Shown piece by piece: positions 55,013 to 63,960 of a stretch of DNA of 64,000 bases; the stretch's first letter is position 1, and every line of letters starts with the position of its first letter. The notes below the pieces were generated by a model. It ran no database searches. It was given only the letters and a program-made list of their open reading frames with translations, and was not told the DNA's origin. The DNA comes from Nostoc linckia NIES-25 (GTDB lineage: Bacteria; Cyanobacteriota; Cyanobacteriia; Cyanobacteriales; Nostocaceae): positions 6,161,784 to 6,225,783 of the forward strand of contig NZ_AP018222.1 in assembly GCF_002368035.1 (NCBI RefSeq). The letters are read 5' to 3'. The translations under genes were made by a program, and so were the position numbers.

Positions 55013-56437
55013 TTGCCTAAATCGATACAGTCTACTCAACCACCACTGAAATTTATTCCCCAAAGCTTTAATCCATCGATACTCTACATTTTTCGATGGT
55101 TACTTCCAATAGCCCTACGATTCCGGACTCGACCTTGGTTGCCAGCTGGTATTGTCGGAATTGAAGCTGAGAATGTTGAAGTATTGGCTGAACTTTATCA
55201 ACAATTTCAGGCTGGAAAGATTCGCTTTTTGTTGGCATTTCGCCATCCAGAGGTAGAAGATCCCCTCTGTATGCTGTATTTGCTTTCCTATATCGTGCCA
55301 CAGTTCGCGCGTCAGAAAAATATCAAACTGCAAGACCTCGTTCACAGCTATTTTCTTTACGATCGCGGTATGACCGTTTGGGCTGGAAAGTGGCTCGGTT
55401 GGTTGTTTTCACGCTTGGGAGGTGTGCCAGTTCATCGCGGTAGACGACTAGATCGCCAAGCTATTCAAACAGCACGGGACTTATTTGCTAATGGTAAATT
55501 CCCGATCGCAGTCGCACCAGAAGGCGGTACTAATGGTCATAGCGGCATTGTTAGTCCACTGGAACCTGGCGTTTCCCAAATGGGGTTCTGGTGTGTAGAA
55601 GATTTGCAAAAAGCCAACCGTTCTGAGACAGTTTTAATTGTGCCGATCGCCATTCAATATTCTTATGACCAACCACCTTGGGCAAAACTAGATTGGCTAT
55701 TGAGCAAATTAGAAGCTGATAGTGGTTTACCTGCGATAGAAATTACTCAAGGCGATCGTGAAGAAATTTATTATCAACGCATCTTTCGTCTTGGAGAATA
55801 TCTAATTACAGAAATGGAGGAATTTTACCGCCGTTTCTATCATCAAGACATCCCTAAAAGCGTTTCAAATGATGAATCTGCAAGTCAAAATCAGGTATTA
55901 ATTGACAGACTTCATCGCCTATTAGATAAGTCTTTAGCAGTTGCCGAGCAATATTTTGGAGTTCAAGCACAAGGAAATTTCATTGACCGTTGTCGGCGTT
56001 TGGAAGAGGCTGGATGGAATTATATTTATCGCGAAGATTTGCCAGATATTGATAATTTACCACCCTTCAAACGCGGTTTAGCAGACTGGATTGCTCAAGA
56101 AGCAGATTTGCGAATGCGGCACATGCGGATAGTAGAAAGTTTTGTTGCAGTTAGCGCTACTTATATTAAAGAAAAACCGACAGCAGAAAAGTTTGCCGAA
56201 ACAACTTTGCTGATTTTTGATATGCTTTCTCGAATTAAAGATACCACACTTCCGGGACGACCTCGGTTAGGTTTGCGGCGGGCAAAAATCACCGTGGGAG
56301 AGCCTATTTCGGTTACTGAACGTTGGGAGAAATCTCAGGGCGATGCCTACGGCGGTAAACTACGTCCCGCATCTAGGCAAGCTACAAGCCAATTAACTAA
56401 AGATTTGCAGACTGCTTTAGAGAAAATGATTGGTTAA
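55013..56437 (+). CDS. 1-acyl-glycerol-3-phosphate acyltransferase-like protein
   Basis: 474 residues starting at TTG 55013, with GGAAAG 5 bases upstream; no in-frame ATG precedes it. The PlsC signature is RHPEVEDPL (an H-x4-D variant, about residues 83-91), then GGVPVHRGRR and PEGGTNGHSG. Family members transfer acyl groups to lysophosphatidate in membrane lipid synthesis. The protein is about 200 residues longer than typical PlsC; the extra C-terminal part has no recognised domain. Palindromic repeats follow. Confidence 0.82.
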   Translation: MPKSIQSTQPPLKFIPQSFNPSILYIFRWLLPIALRFRTRPWLPAGIVGIEAENVEVLAELYQQFQAGKIRFLLAFRHPEVEDPLCMLYLLSYIVPQFARQKNIKLQDLVHSYFLYDRGMTVWAGKWLGWLFSRLGGVPVHRGRRLDRQAIQTARDLFANGKFPIAVAPEGGTNGHSGIVSPLEPGVSQMGFWCVEDLQKANRSETVLIVPIAIQYSYDQPPWAKLDWLLSKLEADSGLPAIEITQGDREEIYYQRIFRLGEYLITEMEEFYRRFYHQDIPKSVSNDESASQNQVLIDRLHRLLDKSLAVAEQYFGVQAQGNFIDRCRRLEEAGWNYIYREDLPDIDNLPPFKRGLADWIAQEADLRMRHMRIVESFVAVSATYIKEKPTAEKFAETTLLIFDMLSRIKDTTLPGRPRLGLRRAKITVGEPISVTERWEKSQGDAYGGKLRPASRQATSQLTKDLQTALEKMIG

Positions 56438-56460
56438 TTAATTCAACGATGTATTTATAA

Positions 56461-56522
56461 GACGCGATGAATCGCGTCTCTACAACAATCAATTCTTTGT
56501 AGAGACGGCGATTCATCGCGTC
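56461..56522. repeat. 25-bp inverted repeat
   Basis: GACGCGATGAATCGCGTCTC at 56461 is followed by its near-complement (56497-56522), with one extra base in one arm and an 11-base spacer. It is built of two opposed copies of the dispersed GTAGAGACGC palindrome. Confidence 0.85.
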
Positions 56523-56641
56523 TGTTGTCTTCACCAAAGACGATTGGGAATTATGAGGCTAATTATCCGAAATATCAGCATTGCGCTCTGTATAATCACT
56601 GAGATAGGCAAGAGTGTCAAGCTGATTTCGGGTAATTTGTG

Positions 56642-57946
56642 ATGAAACTAGATTTAGTTAGGTTTTTTCAAGCTTGCAACCCTGCCAAGACTCTGGTTGT
56701 GAACAAACCGGAAGATAGGCAGTATTATATTGATTTTTCCAAAGTCCGTGGCGCCAGGATTATTGAGGAACTTGGGCGGACTATTACTCGCCTTTCGCCG
56801 GAAGAACCTACCTGTCAATTATTTACCGGACATATCGGCTGTGGCAAGTCTACTGAATTACTGCGGCTAAAGGCAGAGTTAGAACAGCAGGGCTTTCATA
56901 CGGTTTATTTTGAGTCTAGCCAAAGCCTGGACATGGCTGATATTGATGTTACAGATATTTTACTGGCAGTAGCTCGTGAAGTCAGCCAAAGTCTAGAAGC
57001 AATCAAAATTAACCTGAAACCAGGATACTTTAAAAATCTGTTTCAGGAAATTTCTGATTTTTTACAAACACCTTTAGACATTGGCGTTGAGGCTGAATTG
57101 TCTGTGGGTATTGCTAAAATCACTGCCAAAACTAAAGATAGTCCCAGACTTCGCGGCCAGTTGCGACAATATTTAGAACCGCGTACTAATGGCATTTTAG
57201 AATCAATAAACAAAGAATTACTCAAGCCTGCCAGAGAAAAACTCAAGCAGCAAGGTAAAAAAGGACTGGTGGTAATTGTCGATAATCTTGACCGAGTTGA
57301 TAATTCCTTGAAACCTTCAGGTTATTATCAACCAGAATATCTATTTGTCGAACGTGGCGAACAATTAAACCAACTAAATTGTCACGTTGTTTATACTATT
57401 CCCTTGGTGTTGATTTTTTCCAATGCTTTAGGCAGGTTAACAAATCGCTTTGGCGTAGACCCCAAGGTTTTGCCGATGGTTCCGGTGCAACTACAGGATG
57501 GTTCGCAATTTTCCCAAGGAATTACACTGCTGCAACAAATGGTCATGGCTAGGGCTTTTCCTGGTGTTAGTTGGGAACAAAGCCAGCATTTAATTACTGA
57601 AGTTTTTGATAGTCCTAAAACTTTAGAAAGGCTGTGCTTAGTTAGCGGCGGTCATTTACGAAATTTGCTGATGTTATTATTTCGCTGTCTTCAACAACAA
57701 GACCCACCACTATCGCAAGAGTGCGTCAATAGAGTGATTAAACAACGCTGTAACGAGCTAACTTTAGCAATTACAGCTGATGAATGGGAAGTATTGCGTG
57801 AAGTAGCGCAAGAGAAAAGCTTAAGAGGTCATGAAAGATACGAACTTTTGCTTCGCAGTATGTTTGTATTTGAATACCGAAATGAGGAAGGTTCGTGGTT
57901 TGATATTAATCCTATTTTGGCTGAAGCTAAGGAATTCAGGTTATGA
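56642..57946 (+). CDS. P-loop ATPase, first gene of a coupled pair
   Basis: 434 residues from the ATG at 56642 (MKLDLVRFFQACNP); a GTG 3 bases earlier is an alternative. Walker A is TGHIGCGKSTELL (about 62-74), Walker B is LVVIVDNLDRVD (about 209-220). A Ser/Arg-like sensor region follows (VYTIPLVLIFSNALGRLTNR). The C-terminal part looks like a winged-helix (LAITADEWEVLREVAQ). This is an AAA/STAND-like NTPase of the kind seen in prokaryotic signalling and conflict clusters. Its last codons overlap the start of the next gene by 4 bases (ATGA), so they are translationally coupled. Confidence 0.75.
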   Translation: MKLDLVRFFQACNPAKTLVVNKPEDRQYYIDFSKVRGARIIEELGRTITRLSPEEPTCQLFTGHIGCGKSTELLRLKAELEQQGFHTVYFESSQSLDMADIDVTDILLAVAREVSQSLEAIKINLKPGYFKNLFQEISDFLQTPLDIGVEAELSVGIAKITAKTKDSPRLRGQLRQYLEPRTNGILESINKELLKPAREKLKQQGKKGLVVIVDNLDRVDNSLKPSGYYQPEYLFVERGEQLNQLNCHVVYTIPLVLIFSNALGRLTNRFGVDPKVLPMVPVQLQDGSQFSQGITLLQQMVMARAFPGVSWEQSQHLITEVFDSPKTLERLCLVSGGHLRNLLMLLFRCLQQQDPPLSQECVNRVIKQRCNELTLAITADEWEVLREVAQEKSLRGHERYELLLRSMFVFEYRNEEGSWFDINPILAEAKEFRL

Positions 57947-60900
57947 GTAATCAGAACGAGCCAGAACATTTGACCGTTGAGAATGAACGTTCATTACAAA
58001 CTCTGGTGCGAGCAATTACCCTTTCTCAAGGAGAATTTTCGCTGATTTTACTGCGTTGTAACTATGCAGTTTTACGTCAGGATATAGTACAACGCTTGCA
58101 CGAAATATCTCCTATTAAAATCCGTGAAATCACCTTACCTACGTCAGTCAAAACTCTTTACACCTGTATAGGTGAAGAACTCGCAGATGAACAGCCACCA
58201 GCGTTAATGGTTTTTGGTTTGGAATCGGTTAAAGATATTGATACAGTTTTAACTTCAGCTAACCAAGTACGAGAGGAATTTAGAAAAAATTTCCCGTTTC
58301 CGGTAATTTTATTGGTTAATGACCAAGTTCTACAAAAATTGATAAGATTAGCAACAGATTTTGAGAATTGGGCAACAATCATTTCCACTGCGATCGCTAC
58401 TACTGATTTAATTAAATTAATCAAACAAACTGCTGAGTCAGTTTTTGACCAAGTTTTAGATGCTGGTGCAGGAAAATTTCTTGATAATTCCGCACTCAAT
58501 GTCGCAATTGGTTCGCCGCAGCGCGTGGAATTGGAATCAGCACAAGCCGAACTCCAAACACGGGGTGTGAAGTTAGATGCAGAACTAAAAGCTAGTTTAG
58601 AATTTGTTCTCGGTCGAGATGCGGTTTCAATGGAACAGTCACGCCAGCATTATGAACGCAGTTTAACACTTTGGCAGCAGATTTATAAACTAGAGCAGCA
58701 AGGATGTGTACTGTACAATTTGGGGTTATGGTGGCGTACTTATGCAGTGCAACATTTAACACAAGAGCAATCTGCTTGCTTACAAGCTAAAGATTATTAT
58801 CAAAAATGTCTGGAGGTATTTGAACAAGCAAATCGTCCTGACTTAATCGCAAAATTTATCAATGCTCTAGGAGAAGTACTGCAAAAACTCGAACTGTGGA
58901 ATGAATTAGAAAAGGTTGCACAAAAAGCTTTAAAGCTATATCAAACTTATCCTGATTGGTTTAGAGAAGCGAGAGCTTACGGATTTATTTCTGAGGTAGC
59001 ACTGGCTAAATATGATTGGAATAAAGCCAAACAAGCTGCGGAACAAGCTCTTTCTATTGTAGCTGCTAATCAATCTACTGAAGCCAATGCTAATTTAGAA
59101 TTAGTCTTATATTATCATCAGGGTTGGTATTTATTTGCACTAGCCAGAGCGCAACAGCAGCTTAAGAAGATACAAGATGCTTTAATTACTCTAAAAACTG
59201 CCAAACAAAAAACTAAACCTCAATACGATCCAGAGCTTTATATTTCCATATTAAAAAATTTACGAGAAATTTATTATCAACAACGTCAATATCTTGAAGC
59301 TTTTCAGATTAAGCAAGAACAAATTCAAATTGAACATCAATATGGTTTTCGCGCTTTCATTGGAGCAGCTTATTTAAATCCTCAGTATGAGGTAATTAAT
59401 CCGGCATTAGTGCAAGTAGAAAATTCAATAAAAGTTGCCCAAGAAATTGCTGTTTCTGGCCGTCAAAAAGATGTAGATAGATTACGAGAAAGAATGAGCC
59501 GAAATGACCATAAATTAACTGTATTTCATGGTCATTCCGGTGTAGGTAAAAGTTCGATTTTGATCGGTGGGTTAATACCTGCTCTGCAACTGCAATCAAT
59601 TGATGCTCGTGACGTATTACCTATTGTCGTAAGAGTCTATACAGATTGGATGGGGATATTAGAAAAACGTTTAGCCAATAGTGGTACGTCTAGTACTTCC
59701 ATAGAATCTATATGTGAAAATTTACATAAAAATGCCGAGCGTAATCTGTTAACAGTTTTAATTTTCGATCAGGTTGAAGAATTTTTCTTTGTTTATACAG
59801 ATAAAAGTAAAAGGCAGTCATTTTATAAATTTTTGTACCTTTGCTTAGACATTCCTTTTGTGAAGGTGATTCTTTGTTTGAGAGAAGATTATTTGCATTA
59901 TTTATTGGAATGCGATCGCTTGTTTAATTTTACAGCACTTAATAATAATATTTTAGATAAGAATATTCGTTATGAATTAAAAAATTTATCTTCGGAAGAT
60001 GCCAAAGCTGTTGTCCAGAATTTAACTAAGCAAACCAACTTTTATTTAGAACCTGTATTAATTGATAAATTACTGGAAGATTTATCAGACCAGGGAGAAG
60101 TACGCCCCATTGAGTTGCAAATTGTGGGAGCGCAACTCCAAACACATAAAATTACAACTTTAGAAAAATATCTTCAGGCAGGCACAAAAGAAAAGTTGGT
60201 CGAGGGATTTTTAGAAGAAGTTATTCAAGACTGTGGCTTGGAAAATGAACGCTGTGCCAGAGTAGTTTTATATTTACTCACAGACGAAAATCGCACTCGC
60301 CCCCTGAAAACAGCTGACAATTTAGTAGAAGATTTAAAAACAGCAGATATTATCTCTAATGAAGAACAACTAAATTTAGTTTTAGAAATTTTAGTCGGTT
60401 CTGGTCTGGTGTTAAATATTCCGGAAAAACCTACTAATTTATATCAACTGGTTCATGACTATCTTGTATATTTCATTAGACAGTCACAACAAGCAAGAGA
60501 ACTACAAGAACGTAAAAAGGAAAAGGAAAAACGACAACAAGCTGAAGCAAAGTTAAATCGCGTTCTTAAACAACAACGGAACTGGGCGATCGCTGGAGTT
60601 GCTATGATGACAATTCTGGCAGTTTTTTCAGTAAAATATTGGGTGCAAGCAAAATCTCAAACACGAGAAGTAGAATCTCAAAAACGAGAAGTAGAAAAGA
60701 ACCGAATCATAGCCATTAGTAAAACTTCAGAAGCACTTTTCGCTTCAGGTCAAAGGTTTGATGCTCTCAAAGAAGGCATTAAGGCAGGGATATTGTTAAA
60801 ACAATTGTCTGCTATCCAAAATCAGGATAAAGAATACATTGCTACACAAGTTGTAACAGCACTACAACAACCAGTTTACTGGTTAGTCGAACGCAATCGT

Positions 60901-62928
60901 TTAGAAGGTCATCAAGGTCTAATCTGGGGCATGAATTTATCACCTAACGGTAAAATAATTGCCTCAGCTAGTTTTGACCACACGGTAAAACTATGGAATC
61001 GTGAAGGTAAATTAATACAAACTCTTAAAGGACATAAAGATAAAGTCTTAAGCGTTAATTTCTCACCTGATAATCAGATAATTGCTTCAGGTGATTTTGA
61101 TGGTTTTGTAATACTTTGGAAGCGTGACGGTAATCAATTTACAAAGTTCAAAGAATTGCCAGCTCACCATAGCAAAAATGGTAATAGCAACGGAGTTTAT
61201 GGGATAGGTTTTTCTCCAGATGGTCAGATATTTGCTACAGCGAGTCGAGACAGCACTGTAAAACTTTGGCACAGCGATGGCACTGCTATAAAAACAATCG
61301 AGGGATATAAAGATGGATATAAACACGGACATACAGATGGAGTTACTAGCGTTGCTTTCTCACCTGATGGCAAAATAATTGCTACTGGTAGCCGGGATAA
61401 AACAGTGAAACTTTGGACACGCGACGGCACACATATTAGGACTTTTAAGAATACCCATAAAGACTTTGTTTGGGCTGTGGCTTGGTCGCCCGATGGCAAA
61501 ACAATTGCTACTGCTGGCCGGGACAACTTGGTAAAAGTTTGGAACTTAAACGGCAGAGAGTTAACAGTTTTTGAGGGGCATAGAGAGAGAGTAATGAACG
61601 TGAGTTTTAGTCCAGATGGCCAGATAATTGCCTCAGCTAGCCAAGACAAAACAGTGAAGCTTTGGAAGCTTGACAAAAAATCTGATGACAAGCTTGGTGG
61701 TACATTACTGACAACTCTCTTAGGGCATACTAATGGGGTTTATGCTGCCCGATTCTCATCTGATTGCAACGTTCTTGTCACCGCCAGTGCTGACAATACG
61801 ATCAAAATTTGGCAGCTTGATGCTGGAAGTTTGGTACATGCGTCTGGTTGCGCTAACAGTACCATCAAAGGTGGTCGGCTAGGAAGTGGTGTGCTAAGTA
61901 CCCTCAATTCTCATAGCGATCGGGTTAATAAGGTGAGCTTCTCACCTGATGGCAAAATAATTGCCTCTGCTAGTTATGACAAAACGGTGAAACTTTGGAA
62001 ATCTGGTGATGGTACTTTGTTCAAAACTCTTGAAGGGCATACCGATCAGGTTAATAGTGTCGCTTTCTCCCCCGATGGTAGAATCATTGCCTCTGCTAGT
62101 GGAGATAAAACTGTAAAACTCTGGAAGCAGGACGGTAGCCTCATCAAAACCCTGAGTGACGATAGCGACAAGATATTAGATGTCAGTTTTTCACCCGACG
62201 GTCAACTTCTGGCTGCGGGTAGTGTGGATAATACAGTGAAAATTTGGCGGCGAGATGGCAAGGGTGAGTTTGAAACCCTACCTTACCAAACTCTCAAAGC
62301 TCATCGCGATTGGGTTAGAAGTGTAGCTTGGTCGAAAGATGGTAACTTGATTGCTTCAGCAAGTGATGACAACACGATAAAACTTTGGCAGCGCGATCGC
62401 AATCAAAAGTTTAAAATTTACAAAAGTCTCACCGGAGAAAACGGGCATAAAAGCTGGGTTTATAGCGTTAGCTTTTCACATGATGGCAAAATTATTGCCA
62501 CGACGAGTAATGATAAAACGGCGATTCTTTGGAAGCAAGACAGTGAAGGTGAGTTTCGCTTCTACAAACAGTTGATCGGACATAACGATGAAGTCAAAAG
62601 TGTGAGCTTCTCATCTAACGATCGCATCATTGCCACTGCCAGTGATGACAAGACAGTAAAACTTTGGCGGGTAAATGGTACTCTCATCAGAACTCTTAGC
62701 GGACATAGCAAAGAAATATTAAGTGTCAGTTTTTCACCCAATGACAAGACTCTGGCATTAGGCAGTGCTGATAACACTGTGATTTTGTGGGATTTGCAAC
62801 AGCTAAATTCTCTAGATAAGTTAGATAACTTACTGGTGCGTGGCTGTGAATGGTTACATGATTATTTGCAGAATAATCGGAATCTAACTACTGAGAGCGA
62901 TCGCCATCTCTGCGACAATATCAAGTAA
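57943..62928 (+). CDS. STAND ATPase with TPR, membrane segment and 14 WD40 repeats
   Basis: 1661 residues. The parts in order are as follows. Residues 15-175 are an NTPase-like region with the strand pattern (EFSLILLRCN, PALMVFGLE, FPVILLVND) but no Walker A Lys, suggesting an inactive STAND domain. Residues about 220-475 hold TPR-like helices. Residues 505-840 form an active STAND NTPase with Walker A GHSGVGKSS (530-538), Walker B VLIFDQVEE (605-613) and LCLREDY. Residues 880-900 are a membrane helix (AIAGVAMMTILAVFSVKYW) after a charged coiled coil. Residues 985-1625 have 14 WD40 repeats, enough for two seven-bladed propellers. Function is probably regulated assembly on ligand binding. Confidence 0.88.
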   Translation: MSNQNEPEHLTVENERSLQTLVRAITLSQGEFSLILLRCNYAVLRQDIVQRLHEISPIKIREITLPTSVKTLYTCIGEELADEQPPALMVFGLESVKDIDTVLTSANQVREEFRKNFPFPVILLVNDQVLQKLIRLATDFENWATIISTAIATTDLIKLIKQTAESVFDQVLDAGAGKFLDNSALNVAIGSPQRVELESAQAELQTRGVKLDAELKASLEFVLGRDAVSMEQSRQHYERSLTLWQQIYKLEQQGCVLYNLGLWWRTYAVQHLTQEQSACLQAKDYYQKCLEVFEQANRPDLIAKFINALGEVLQKLELWNELEKVAQKALKLYQTYPDWFREARAYGFISEVALAKYDWNKAKQAAEQALSIVAANQSTEANANLELVLYYHQGWYLFALARAQQQLKKIQDALITLKTAKQKTKPQYDPELYISILKNLREIYYQQRQYLEAFQIKQEQIQIEHQYGFRAFIGAAYLNPQYEVINPALVQVENSIKVAQEIAVSGRQKDVDRLRERMSRNDHKLTVFHGHSGVGKSSILIGGLIPALQLQSIDARDVLPIVVRVYTDWMGILEKRLANSGTSSTSIESICENLHKNAERNLLTVLIFDQVEEFFFVYTDKSKRQSFYKFLYLCLDIPFVKVILCLREDYLHYLLECDRLFNFTALNNNILDKNIRYELKNLSSEDAKAVVQNLTKQTNFYLEPVLIDKLLEDLSDQGEVRPIELQIVGAQLQTHKITTLEKYLQAGTKEKLVEGFLEEVIQDCGLENERCARVVLYLLTDENRTRPLKTADNLVEDLKTADIISNEEQLNLVLEILVGSGLVLNIPEKPTNLYQLVHDYLVYFIRQSQQARELQERKKEKEKRQQAEAKLNRVLKQQRNWAIAGVAMMTILAVFSVKYWVQAKSQTREVESQKREVEKNRIIAISKTSEALFASGQRFDALKEGIKAGILLKQLSAIQNQDKEYIATQVVTALQQPVYWLVERNRLEGHQGLIWGMNLSPNGKIIASASFDHTVKLWNREGKLIQTLKGHKDKVLSVNFSPDNQIIASGDFDGFVILWKRDGNQFTKFKELPAHHSKNGNSNGVYGIGFSPDGQIFATASRDSTVKLWHSDGTAIKTIEGYKDGYKHGHTDGVTSVAFSPDGKIIATGSRDKTVKLWTRDGTHIRTFKNTHKDFVWAVAWSPDGKTIATAGRDNLVKVWNLNGRELTVFEGHRERVMNVSFSPDGQIIASASQDKTVKLWKLDKKSDDKLGGTLLTTLLGHTNGVYAARFSSDCNVLVTASADNTIKIWQLDAGSLVHASGCANSTIKGGRLGSGVLSTLNSHSDRVNKVSFSPDGKIIASASYDKTVKLWKSGDGTLFKTLEGHTDQVNSVAFSPDGRIIASASGDKTVKLWKQDGSLIKTLSDDSDKILDVSFSPDGQLLAAGSVDNTVKIWRRDGKGEFETLPYQTLKAHRDWVRSVAWSKDGNLIASASDDNTIKLWQRDRNQKFKIYKSLTGENGHKSWVYSVSFSHDGKIIATTSNDKTAILWKQDSEGEFRFYKQLIGHNDEVKSVSFSSNDRIIATASDDKTVKLWRVNGTLIRTLSGHSKEILSVSFSPNDKTLALGSADNTVILWDLQQLNSLDKLDNLLVRGCEWLHDYLQNNRNLTTESDRHLCDNIK

Positions 62929-63003
62929 CAGCCAAGCGGTTCTCGGTTGAAAGGCACCGCAGTGTTCCCAGTTCAGAACGGCTATATTTAAACATTTGCA
63001 ACC

Positions 63004-63227
63004 AACATCGTCATGTTGATGACCAATATTGTAATGTTAGTGACCAACATCGTCATGTTGATGACCAATGTTGTAATGTTGATGACCAATGTTGTAATGT
63101 TGATGACCAACATCGTCATGTTGATGACCAATGTTGTAATGTTGATGACCAATATTGTAATGTTGGTCACCAATGTTGTAATGTTGGTCACCAATGTTGT
63201 AATGTTGGTCACCAATGTTGTAATGTT
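63004..63227. repeat. 21-bp minisatellite
   Basis: Ten full 21-bp units plus a partial one. Two main variants alternate: AACATCGTCATGTTGATGACC and AATGTTGTAATGTTGATGACC, with later copies ending GTTGGTCACC. Since 21 is a multiple of three, both strands keep open frames; the resulting MLMTNVV-type peptide repeat is probably not a protein. Confidence 0.93.
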
Positions 63228-63324
63228 TTTAATTTTGGCGATCGCCTGCTTTGCATTTACGCCCTATCTCAGATTATCTCAGGCAATGCCATATCTTCTC
63301 TAACCCTTAGCGAGCAAGATGCTT

Positions 63325-63939
63325 TCAATCCCACACCCGTCGCAAATTCAAGATAAAACCCAGCAACACCGCTTCACCTGACAACTGGGCAGGATTCTCC
63401 AACACTTCCACATCCTTAGCCAGTCGATAAATTTCCACCCGTCGCTGCTGTGGGTCTATTAACCAACCAAGTTTAGCGCCATTGTCGATATACTCTCTCA
63501 ATTTATCTTGCAGGGACTTGAGGGTATCTGAACTAGAGCGTAACTCAACCACAAAATCGGGGCAGATATTAGCAAACGTTCCTTTTTGTGCCGAAGTAAG
63601 TGCCTGCCATCGTTCTCCGCTCACCCAACAGGCGTCGGGGGAGCGAGTCGCACCATTGGGTAAAATGAAGCCTGTAGAAGAGTCAAATACCTTACCAGGT
63701 TCGCCCGCATTACGCCACCACAAATACAATTCGCCAGAAATACTGCAATTTCGCTCTCCAGTTTCCCAGCCTGTTGGTGGGTTCACTATTAATTCTCCTT
63801 GTGCGGTTCTTTCCAGCCTCAACTCTCGGTTGGCTGCGGCTAAAGCAGCAAACTGTTCTTGGGTAACATACAGCCCAATGGACTTAGGCAACTCAATCAA
63901 TAGAGTTTCGGTTTCTGGACTAGCGGGTGTTTGTACCAT
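63325..63939 (-). CDS. Uma2-family (DUF820) putative endonuclease
   Basis: 204 residues. PD-(D/E)xK-like core: NRELRLERTAQGELIVNPP, SPDACWVSGERW, FVVELRSSSDTLKSLQDKL and REYIDNGAKLGWLIDPQ. The second acidic-x-Lys pair lies in ELRSSSD. The role is unknown. It lies beside a minisatellite and a repeat block and faces the STAND gene. Confidence 0.85.
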   Translation of the reverse strand: MVQTPASPETETLLIELPKSIGLYVTQEQFAALAAANRELRLERTAQGELIVNPPTGWETGERNCSISGELYLWWRNAGEPGKVFDSSTGFILPNGATRSPDACWVSGERWQALTSAQKGTFANICPDFVVELRSSSDTLKSLQDKLREYIDNGAKLGWLIDPQQRRVEIYRLAKDVEVLENPAQLSGEAVLLGFILNLRRVWD

Positions 63940-63960
63940 CTTGACCTCAGGGATTCGTTT

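Noticed and set aside
63013..63303. Reading frame encoding MLMTNVV repeats
   Set aside because: It is created by the 21-bp period of the minisatellite, and a similar frame exists on the other strand (62988-63215). No ribosome site or homologous fold is apparent.
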